Shown here: piece by piece, positions 57,599 to 64,000 of the stretch
How the letters are laid out: every line of letters starts with the position of its first letter
Numbering within the stretch: the stretch's first letter is position 1
Assembly (NCBI GenBank): GCA_963422775.4
Contig: CAUJSJ030000109.1
Coordinates: 1 to 64,000, forward strand
Reading direction: 5' to 3'
Source: Pelomonas sp963422775
GTDB taxonomy: Bacteria; Pseudomonadota; Gammaproteobacteria; Burkholderiales; Burkholderiaceae_C
DNA length: 64,000 nucleotides
Program-made: the position numbers and the translations under genes
Notes under the pieces: model-generated
The model's input: the letters and a program-made list of their open reading frames with translations, nothing else
Databases searched by the model: none
What the model was told of the DNA's origin: nothing

Positions 57599-59934
57599 CA
57601 TTGGGCGGTCCTGCCGCACTCGGCCAGCAAGGCCGCCGCAATGACCGGCTTGTAGAGCGCGGCGTCGAACAGGGCCGCCAGCTCCGGCGCCATGGGGCGG
57701 TCGATGAGGGCGACGCAGCGGCGCGCCGAGTGCTCGGAGCGCCATTGCTGAACGTGCGCAAGGCCGGTCGCGTCCAGCAGCCTGGGGTCGCACAGCAGCA
57801 GGTCGGCAGGCGGCAGTGCGGCGGCGGCGGGGCGCTCGACCTCGATGTCCGCGGCAAACAGCAGCTCGGCGACACGGTCGGCATGGCCTTGCGGCGCGTC
57901 GATCAGCAACGCGAGCAGGCCCGCCTCAGACGCCTCTGCCGGCGTGGCACCGTCGGTCTGCATCAGCACATCCTCGGCCCGGCCCGGCGCCAGCGGCAGG
58001 CTGAACACGAAGCGGCTGCCCTGGCCCACGCTGCTGTGCAGCTCAATGCGGGCGCCCATGGCCTCCACGATGTGCTGGGCCACGGCCAGGCCCAGGCCCG
58101 AGCCGGCCTCCGGCGGCTGGCCCTCCTGCGGCGGGGCACGCCAGAAGGGTTCGAACAACCGGGCCCGGTCCTGCGGCGCGATGCCGTTGCCGGTGTCGGC
58201 CACCTCGAAGCGCCAGCTGCCCGGTGACGTGCTGCAGGGCGTGACGCTCAGCTCGATACGCCCGTCGGCGGTGAACTTGGCGGCGTTGGACAGCAGGTTC
58301 AGCAGCACCTGGCGCAGGCGCTTGGCGTCGGCCAGCACGACGGCGGGCAGCTCGGGGTGGATGCGGGCCCGGAAGCTGTTGTGACGTTGGCGTGCCAGCA
58401 GCTTGCCCTGCTCGGCCAGCTCGTGCAGCAGGCCGTGGATGTACAGCGGCGCAGGCACCAGGTCCAGCGCGCGCAGCTCGCCGCGCGAGAACTCCACCAG
58501 CTCGTCGATCAGCGCCAGTTGATAGGCCACGCCCTGCTCGACGCTGGCGCGCAGCTGCTGGTCGCGCCTGCCGCTGCCACCCAGCAAGCGCAGATAGCTC
58601 ACCGTCGCGGCCAGCGGTGCGCGCAGGTCGTGGCCGATGTAGGCCAGCAGGCGGCTGCGCTGCTGGTGCAACTGGCCGGCGTCGTGCAGCGCCACGCGCA
58701 GCTGCGCCGTGCGTTGCTCCACCTGCTGCTCCAGTTCGCGGCCGCGGGCGGCGCGCTCCTCCAGCAGCTGTGCCTGGGCGGCCAGCTCGGCGCGGCGCTG
58801 CTGAACCACCCGTTGCACCAGCGCCACCAGCAGGATCAGGTGCGACAGCAGCAGCACCGTCGGCGTGGTCAGCCAGATCAACGGGCCCAGCTCCAGCCAG
58901 CCCAGCATGTAGGCGTAGCGCGGCAGCGCCCCCAGTACGGACGACGCCATCACCAGCGCGGCCCAGCCCGCCATCGGCAGGCTCCGCGACCAGGCCCAGC
59001 CGGCCAGCACCAGCGTCAGCAGGCCGCACAGCCCGGTGAGCGTGTTCACCGGCTGCGCCAGGGTCTGGTAGTCGCCCCACAGGGCGCCGAACAAGCCGGC
59101 GGCCATGGCCAGCCAGACCGCTGCCAGCGCCCAGCGCAGCGCGCCTGCCGCGTGGCGCAGCGGCAGGATGGCCGCCACGGCGAGCGACTGCAGCAGCTGC
59201 GCCGCGCTCATCAGCACCAGCAGGCTGCGTGGCGCCCAGCCGGTGGCGCCGGGCCACAAGTATTGAAAGCCCAGCCCGTGCATGCTCAGCTCATACAGCC
59301 CGTAGGCGGCCACCGAGCCTGCCATCAGCGCAAAGGCGGCCTGGCGCCAGAAGAAGAACAGCAGCAGATAGCCGGCGGCGGCCAGCATCTGGTTTCCGGC
59401 CAGCACGGCGATGGCCAGCACGGTGTAGCGGTCCGCGCGCAGGCAGTCGCTGGGCTGGCACAGCAGCGCGTCGAAGGAGGTCAGCGTGCGGCCGGACTCG
59501 CGCAGCATCAGCCGCAGCGGCCGGCCCGGCTCAGGCGTCAGCTCGAAGCTGACGTTGGCAGTGTCCAGCGGCCATTGCCGGTGCGGCACGAGCAGGCCGG
59601 CCTCGCTGTGCTGCCAATGCCCGTCGCGCGTCTCGACCCAGAGCTGAGCGTGTTCCATACGTGCCAGCGTCATCACCAGCCACAGCGTCTGCGGCGCCTC
59701 GCCGGTGGGCAGTTCCAGCCGCGCCCACAGGGCCGTGCGCGTGTAGCCAGGCGTGCGCAGCGGGCCGGTGTGAACATCGGGCCGGAACTCGCCCACCCGT
59801 GCCTGCGCCTGGGCCAGCGTCATCGTGCCGCTGGGGTCTTCCAGCAATTGCCAGGCCGGCCGGGGCTGTGCCTGCGCCGCGCAGGCGATACCCAGCCAGA
59901 TCAGGCCGCAGATGACGTGCAGCCAAGGCCGCAT
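57598..59934 (-). CDS. 7TM-DISM sensor histidine kinase with C-terminal receiver-like remnant
   Basis: A 778-residue membrane kinase with a signal peptide (cleavage after AQA-Q), then a periplasmic beta-rich 7TMR-DISM sensing domain (about 25-160), seven helices (about 175-375), a coiled coil and a phosphoacceptor helix with H435 ('YIGHDLRAPLAATVSYL'). The ATPase has 'LLNLLSNAAKFTADG', 'VADTGNGIAPQDRARLFEPFW' and 'GSGLGLAVAQHIV'. The last 120 residues ('LLALLIDAPQGHADRVAELL', 'DLLLCDPRLLD') look like a degenerate receiver. Its ATG overlaps the stop of the upstream AraC-type regulator (TGATG), so the two form a coupled two-component system. Confidence 0.93.
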   Translation of the reverse strand: MRPWLHVICGLIWLGIACAAQAQPRPAWQLLEDPSGTMTLAQAQARVGEFRPDVHTGPLRTPGYTRTALWARLELPTGEAPQTLWLVMTLARMEHAQLWVETRDGHWQHSEAGLLVPHRQWPLDTANVSFELTPEPGRPLRLMLRESGRTLTSFDALLCQPSDCLRADRYTVLAIAVLAGNQMLAAAGYLLLFFFWRQAAFALMAGSVAAYGLYELSMHGLGFQYLWPGATGWAPRSLLVLMSAAQLLQSLAVAAILPLRHAAGALRWALAAVWLAMAAGLFGALWGDYQTLAQPVNTLTGLCGLLTLVLAGWAWSRSLPMAGWAALVMASSVLGALPRYAYMLGWLELGPLIWLTTPTVLLLSHLILLVALVQRVVQQRRAELAAQAQLLEERAARGRELEQQVEQRTAQLRVALHDAGQLHQQRSRLLAYIGHDLRAPLAATVSYLRLLGGSGRRDQQLRASVEQGVAYQLALIDELVEFSRGELRALDLVPAPLYIHGLLHELAEQGKLLARQRHNSFRARIHPELPAVVLADAKRLRQVLLNLLSNAAKFTADGRIELSVTPCSTSPGSWRFEVADTGNGIAPQDRARLFEPFWRAPPQEGQPPEAGSGLGLAVAQHIVEAMGARIELHSSVGQGSRFVFSLPLAPGRAEDVLMQTDGATPAEASEAGLLALLIDAPQGHADRVAELLFAADIEVERPAAAALPPADLLLCDPRLLDATGLAHVQQWRSEHSARRCVALIDRPMAPELAALFDAALYKPVIAAALLAECGRTAQ

Positions 59935-60716
59935 CAGGCGCTGCCGCCGTTGCGCTGCAGCTGGCGCCAGGCCTGCGGCGTCAGCCCCAGGCGCTCTCGA
60001 AAGGCAGTGGAGAAATTGGCCGAGTTGGTGAAGCCGACCTCGAAGGCAATGTCCTGCACGCTCATCGGCGTGGCTGCCAGCAGGCGGCAACCGACGCGGA
60101 TGCGCTCCTCGCTGATGAAGCCCGACACCGTCAGGCCGAGATGCTTGCGAAACAGCGTGGACAGGCGCCGCTCGCTCAAGCCCAGCCGCTCGGCCAGCTC
60201 GCCCACCGAAGGGAGGGCCTCCAGCTGCTCGCCAATGAGCTGCGTGGCCGCGTTGACGAAGGCCAGGTCCGGGTCGCACGGCGCGCCGCCTCGCTGCAGT
60301 GCTGCCTGGGTGCGCGGCAGATGGACATGGACCCTCGCCAGTACCTCGTCGGCCAGAAAGGGCTTGCCGATGTAGTCCACCGCCCCCAGGCGCAGGCCGT
60401 CCACGCGTTGCTGCGCACTTGCGTGGGCCGAGAGAAAGATCACCGGGATCTCGCAGGTGGCCGCATCGCCCTTGAGCAGCCGGCACACGGCGTGGCCGTC
60501 CATGCCGGGCATCAGCAGGTCCAGCAGGATCAGGTCGGGCCGCTGCGCCTGGGCGCGATGAAAGCCCGCGAGCCCGTCGGCGGCATGCAGCAGCCGGTAG
60601 TGGCGGGCCAGCAGATCGGAGAGCTGGCGCAGCTGCTCAGGCGCATCGTCGATCAGCAGAAGCCGCGCCGCACCGGGCGGAGCCATGTGGTCGGGCGTGG
60701 CGAGGGGGGCGCTCAT
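59934..60716 (-). CDS. Response regulator with AraC-type DNA-binding domain
   Basis: A 260-residue regulator. The receiver domain (about 17-135) has the acidic pair D23-D24 ('LLIDDAPEQ'), phosphorylation site D66 ('LILLDLLMPGMDG'), 'VIFLSAHAS' and K in 'YIGKPF'. The C-terminal AraC/XylS domain (about 165-258) carries two HTH motifs ('VGELAERLGLSERRLSTLFRKH', 'VQDIAFEVGFTNSANFSTAFRE'). It is followed by the coupled sensor kinase. The divergent autotransporter-like gene begins 193 bp away, making it a natural target (inference). Confidence 0.95.
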   Translation of the reverse strand: MSAPLATPDHMAPPGAARLLLIDDAPEQLRQLSDLLARHYRLLHAADGLAGFHRAQAQRPDLILLDLLMPGMDGHAVCRLLKGDAATCEIPVIFLSAHASAQQRVDGLRLGAVDYIGKPFLADEVLARVHVHLPRTQAALQRGGAPCDPDLAFVNAATQLIGEQLEALPSVGELAERLGLSERRLSTLFRKHLGLTVSGFISEERIRVGCRLLAATPMSVQDIAFEVGFTNSANFSTAFRERLGLTPQAWRQLQRNGGSA

Positions 60717-60860
60717 CGCGGCGGATTGTCAACCGGCTTTGCACGCCGTTTACATCCGGTTATTTTTTTGGGGCGACGAACCAGCACAGGTTTGCTGCGG
60801 TTTGGCAAAGGTGAGGTGGCCGGAGTGAGGAGAAAGTCACGCTGCTCAGGGAGATGAGCG

Positions 60861-60882
60861 CCGCCAGGCGGATGCCTGGCGG
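60861..60882 (+). promoter_or_regulatory. Leader hairpin before the autotransporter-like gene
   Basis: A perfect 9-bp stem CCGCCAGGC / GCCTGGCGG with a GGAT loop, 27 bases before the start codon. It sits in the presumed 5' leader and could influence translation or mRNA stability, or mark a protein-binding site. It lacks a T tract, so it is not a classical terminator. Confidence 0.55.
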
Positions 60883-60909
60883 CCCAGCAACGCATTTGGG
60901 AGAGCCACC

Positions 60910-63900
60910 ATGAAGACGCGCCAGCTCGGCAAGATCAAGCCTGCCTGCCGGGAACGCGCCATGCGCGTGATGCCGGCGCTGTCGCGGCTGAGCCTGCTGA
61001 TCGGCCTGGGGCTCGCATCGGGCATGGCGACCGGAGGCGCTAGCTACACCGACTCGGTCACCTTCAGCACGACCAACCAGAGCCTGTGGGGCAACAGCTC
61101 GGTGGCTGACATCAGCAAGAGCAACTTCCTGGGGGTCAGCTGGGGCACGTTCACCGGGGGCGCGGCCTCGCCGGCCTTCTCCATCGGCAGCATCACCGAC
61201 GTTTACGAGCCGGTCTTCAATACCTACCTGGGCAGCTATGGCCTCAAGGCGTCGATGAGCAGCTCGGCCAAGATTGGGCTGGACTTCTCCACGGCGCTGC
61301 GCGGCGGCACGATCGACTATTCACAGTCGGTCAATCCCTTGCTGACCCTCGACACCATCAAGGTCAACACGGTCTTTTCGGTCTCGGCCAAGGACACACT
61401 GAAAGAGGCCGCCGTCATCAAAACGACCGCGCCCAACGTCAGCACCTACCTGGCTGCGACCCTGGACTTCCAGGCCAATCTGCAGGCCACCGGCTGCGCG
61501 GTCAGCTGCTCGTCGATGAACGAGTCCTTCGGCTTCAAGACCGGCACGATGAACCTGATCAGTTGGAACCCTTCGACCACGCCGCAAGGCAGGTTGGGTG
61601 ACGGCGATTTCTCTCAGACGTTCTCCAGCAGCGCCGGGCGGATCGTTATCGGGGGGGTCGCCGATGTGGGCAGCTACAAGTTCGCGGACACCCTCACGGC
61701 CGGCAACTGCAGCAGCACGGGATCTTTTGCCCACTGCGCCGCCAACCTGCTCAGCGGTGACCTCAACCTGACGGCCATGCTGGCGGCCACCGGCAGGTTT
61801 CCGTTCTACAAGGACATTTCTTACGGCGGCATCCACCTTCAGGCCAAGATCGTGGATGTCGCCCTGAAGCCCGACTACGCACTGAATCTCGACGTTGCCG
61901 TGACGGCACCAGTTTTCGCGCAACTCGAGTTCGACAAACCCATCACCGAGATTCTGGCCGACGGCACCGAGCTGCGGCACAGTGACAAGAAGGTGAGCTT
62001 TGCCCTGGGCAGCACGGTGAACCTGCGCTTCGATCCCAACGAAGTCGGCACCTTGATCAAGCGCAGCTACTACCTCAATCAGGCCAGTTTCAACACCAGC
62101 GTCAGCGCCACGGCCAAGCTGGACCTGGATAGCAAGGTGGGCTGCGGCGTCAGCCTGAGCGCCTTCGGCTACAACGTGATTCCCGACACGAGCAATGACT
62201 GCGCCTTTCGCAACACCTCAAACCTGGCCGACAACAGCAGCCAGTTGTATGGGGCCGACAACCGCCTGAACTCGGTTCGCACCACAGGCGTGTACCAGGG
62301 CCTGGGCAGCTTCAATGACTTGAGTGTGGGTGGCGTTTACGGAGCCGGTCAGCTCATCCAGAACACCGGCAGCGGCAGCGTGGCCCGTATCAGCGCGGGC
62401 GACACGGCCACGGTGAACGGCAACAACGCGCTCTTCAATAACGCCCAGCACGCCAAGACCTTTGTGTCCGGGCGTCTCAGCATCGAACAGCGCGCGGCGC
62501 TGAACAACAGCGCGGGCGCCGAACTGGTCATCGAGGCCGGCGGGGTGTTCAAGAACAGCTATGTGGTGGATGACGATTTCAATCCGAACAGCTACGGGCG
62601 AATCAGCAATCGCAATGCGACCGGCAGCACCGACTCCGTACCCCTGATTACCAACCGGGGCAGCATCGAGATCGGCGGCCAGTTCGTCAATGGCGGCGTC
62701 ATCAACAACTGGGGCAGCGTCACCTTGCTGCAAGGCGGCAACCTGGTGCAAGGTGGCGTCATGGCATACGGCGGCAGCCTGGTCGGCCAGGAAGGGGTTT
62801 TCAACAACCAGGCCGGTGGCACGCTGACGGTTGGCCTCTTCAGCTTTGGCGAGGCCTCTGCTGGCACCGTCAATCTGCTGGCCGGCAGCACGCTGAACGT
62901 CGCTGCCTCCTCCTCGGTCAGGTACGGCTACAAGCAGGTCAATGCCGGCACCATCAACGTCACCGCAGGAGGCCGGCTCTGGAACTACGGCGAACTCCAG
63001 ATCGGCGATGGCGGCACCAGTGGCAGCCTGACCGGCAGCATCGTCAACTTTGACACCCTGAGCTTCCTGCGCAGCGACGACAACAGCTTCGCCGGTGTCA
63101 TCGACGGCGGCGGCACGCTCAGAAAGCTGGGCCAGAACACTCTGACCCTCACGGCCAACAACACGTACACCGGGATCACCGCGATCGACGGTGGCCGGCT
63201 CGTGCTGCCTGGCAATAACGCTTCCAGCGAGTTCCGCATCGCGGCCAATGCAGTGCTGGATCTGGGGGCGCCCGGCGGAGTTGACCGCGATATGGCGGCC
63301 AACACCCGCTTCAGCGGGGCCGGCAGCCTGCTCAAGACCGGTGCCGGCCAATTGCGTTGGGGTCAGTCCGGTGCATCGTTCGCGATGGATGCCGGGGGAA
63401 TGATCGATGTGCAGGGCGGCAGCCTGGTCGGTGGTTCCTCTGGCAACGAGGACTGGAGCCTCAACAAGGGCGGGCTGAAGGTCGCCGCCGGCGCTTTTTT
63501 TGAAGGGGTGGAGGCCAACGTCCGCGTTGACGCCATCAGCGGCGCCGGCACCATCAAGTCCGGCTACAACGGTGCGGGCTACAGCGCCTTCACGATGGGC
63601 GTGGTCAATGGGTCCGGTGTATTTTCGGGAACACTGGGGAACGGTGGAGCCGCAGGCAATTTCACGAAGGTCGGCGCAGGTCTCCAGGTACTGACCGGCG
63701 CGAACACGTTCACGGGCCGCTTGACCGTCAACGGCGGCGAGTTGCGGATCGGCGACGGCGGAACGACCGGCTCTCTGGCCACGGTGCTGGTCACCAATAA
63801 CAGCGAGCTGAGTTTCTTCCGCAGCGACAACATCAGCTTCGCCGGCGTGATCGACGGCACGGGCAATCTCACCAAGATGGGCGCCGGCCAACTTGCGCTG

Positions 63901-64000
63901 TCCGGCAACAACAGCTATGGCGGCATCACCAGCGTTCAGCAGGGCACCCTGGTGCTGACGGGCACGAGCCGCTCGCGGCTGTTCGACATCGGGGCGCGCA
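60910..64000 (+). CDS. Autotransporter-like surface protein with PATR beta-strand repeats (partial, runs off the window)
   Basis: At least 1,030 residues, open to the window edge. A long signal peptide (about 1-45, basic N-region then 'LSRLSLLIGLGLASGMATGG') precedes an unrecognised 400-residue beta-rich domain with Cys pairs ('CAVSC', 'NCSSTGSFAHC'). From about 440 on it is a Gly/Asn/Thr-rich beta-helix passenger. It includes autotransporter-associated repeats ('KLGQNTLTLTANNTYTGIT', 'KVGAGLQVLTGANTFTGRL', 'KMGAGQLALSGNNSYGGIT'). Two about 75-residue units (encoded at 62992-63213 and 63739-63963) are near copies. The expected C-terminal beta-barrel is not in view. Base composition is lower in GC than its neighbours. 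GGGAGAG precedes the ATG. Confidence 0.9.
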   Translation, partial: MKTRQLGKIKPACRERAMRVMPALSRLSLLIGLGLASGMATGGASYTDSVTFSTTNQSLWGNSSVADISKSNFLGVSWGTFTGGAASPAFSIGSITDVYEPVFNTYLGSYGLKASMSSSAKIGLDFSTALRGGTIDYSQSVNPLLTLDTIKVNTVFSVSAKDTLKEAAVIKTTAPNVSTYLAATLDFQANLQATGCAVSCSSMNESFGFKTGTMNLISWNPSTTPQGRLGDGDFSQTFSSSAGRIVIGGVADVGSYKFADTLTAGNCSSTGSFAHCAANLLSGDLNLTAMLAATGRFPFYKDISYGGIHLQAKIVDVALKPDYALNLDVAVTAPVFAQLEFDKPITEILADGTELRHSDKKVSFALGSTVNLRFDPNEVGTLIKRSYYLNQASFNTSVSATAKLDLDSKVGCGVSLSAFGYNVIPDTSNDCAFRNTSNLADNSSQLYGADNRLNSVRTTGVYQGLGSFNDLSVGGVYGAGQLIQNTGSGSVARISAGDTATVNGNNALFNNAQHAKTFVSGRLSIEQRAALNNSAGAELVIEAGGVFKNSYVVDDDFNPNSYGRISNRNATGSTDSVPLITNRGSIEIGGQFVNGGVINNWGSVTLLQGGNLVQGGVMAYGGSLVGQEGVFNNQAGGTLTVGLFSFGEASAGTVNLLAGSTLNVAASSSVRYGYKQVNAGTINVTAGGRLWNYGELQIGDGGTSGSLTGSIVNFDTLSFLRSDDNSFAGVIDGGGTLRKLGQNTLTLTANNTYTGITAIDGGRLVLPGNNASSEFRIAANAVLDLGAPGGVDRDMAANTRFSGAGSLLKTGAGQLRWGQSGASFAMDAGGMIDVQGGSLVGGSSGNEDWSLNKGGLKVAAGAFFEGVEANVRVDAISGAGTIKSGYNGAGYSAFTMGVVNGSGVFSGTLGNGGAAGNFTKVGAGLQVLTGANTFTGRLTVNGGELRIGDGGTTGSLATVLVTNNSELSFFRSDNISFAGVIDGTGNLTKMGAGQLALSGNNSYGGITSVQQGTLVLTGTSRSRLFDIGAR
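62992..63213 (+). repeat. Internal coding repeat unit 1 of the autotransporter-like gene
   Basis: It encodes about 74 residues: 'ELQIGDGGTSGSL', then 'LSFLRSDDNSFAGVIDG', then a PATR-type 'LGQNTLTLTANNTYTGIT' and 'GRLVLPG'. It matches unit 2 at 63739-63963 in the same order and spacing. Confidence 0.8.
63739..63963 (+). repeat. Internal coding repeat unit 2 of the autotransporter-like gene
   Basis: It encodes about 75 residues: 'ELRIGDGGTTGSL', then 'LSFFRSDNISFAGVIDG', then 'MGAGQLALSGNNSYGGIT' and 'GTLVLTG'. Further copies probably follow beyond the window. Confidence 0.8.

Noticed and set aside
62218..63891. A 557-codon minus-strand open frame inside the autotransporter-like region
   Set aside because: The plus-strand frame is open from 60910 to the window end with signal peptide and PATR repeats; the minus frame has no domain signal.
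1..64000. tRNA, rRNA, CRISPR arrays, integrase or phage structural genes, complete insertion sequences
   Set aside because: I looked for cloverleaf-like stretches, regular spaced repeats, phage proteins and transposase genes with terminal repeats and saw none; the only transposase-like gene is the RAYT-like one at 22178-23023.

Overview
The window is GC-rich, densely packed chromosomal DNA from a betaproteobacterium. The gene content fits Burkholderiales, most likely the Rubrivivax/Leptothrix/Roseateles group: two PEP-CTERM surface proteins, a PHA-granule phasin with an AAKK-rich tail, a Liv-type ABC operon, a 3HCDH-crotonase beta-oxidation protein, and a copy of a GC-rich 'CCCCCGAGGGGG...GGGGCGGCCCGGCGGG' interspersed repeat familiar from that order. 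Genus-level placement is inference. No rRNA, tRNA, CRISPR array, prophage or complete insertion sequence was seen.

Layout. 1-5.0 kb: a long imperfect inverted repeat, a DUF4136 lipoprotein, glmU, a hypothetical gene with a strong terminator, a BON-domain membrane protein and a PEP-CTERM protein. 5-9.2 kb: a PhyH dioxygenase, an SRPBCC protein, an EamA exporter divergent from an Lrp-type regulator, a lipoprotein, and a DUF4386 remnant. 9.2-17.9 kb: a chemoreceptor with a phosphate-type binding protein, a VOC protein, a large soluble TPR-GAF histidine kinase, penicillin-binding protein 1A and a TPR protein. 18.1-21.4 kb: a LytS/LytTR operon in which one active kinase overlaps a kinase-like protein that has lost the phospho-acceptor histidine. 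21.3-26.7 kb: an amidohydrolase coupled to a RAYT-like protein, small unknown genes, a UPF0149 protein, an Atm1-type ABC exporter and a YciA thioesterase.

26.6-36 kb: a minus-strand fatty-acid degradation operon (TetR, acyl-CoA dehydrogenase, DUF2147, 3-hydroxyacyl-CoA dehydrogenase/crotonase, DUF4442, thiolase, DUF1569, enoyl-CoA hydratase, SGNH hydrolase) with a perfect palindromic operator in front of tetR. The acyl-CoA dehydrogenase has at least four frame changes in about 0.7 kb. 36-44 kb: an HNH endonuclease, a glycine-zipper lipoprotein, a small overlapping gene pair, a second PEP-CTERM protein, a coupled GNAT/saccharopine-dehydrogenase-like/nitrilase cluster, and a 664-residue protein closely resembling alcohol-forming fatty acyl-CoA reductases. 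44-49.3 kb: a phasin, a patatin-like lipase, and a Liv ABC operon that lacks the first half of livH and has no local binding protein.

49.3-64 kb: a degenerate GGDEF-like protein; an ECF sigma factor of the type lacking the acidic sigma2.2 motif, followed by a TPR Ser/Thr kinase and a small unknown protein; a J-domain protein; divergently transcribed membrane (hppA) and soluble (ppa) pyrophosphatases; a 7TM sensor kinase coupled to an AraC-type response regulator; and, divergent from them, the first 1,030 codons of a large autotransporter-like surface protein that runs off the window.

Themes are lipid and carbon-storage metabolism, surface proteins, and several phospho-signalling modules with unusual parts. 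Several apparently broken reading frames (ABC exporter 5' end, acyl-CoA dehydrogenase, livH, DUF4386) may be real decay or local sequence errors, and I flag them separately.
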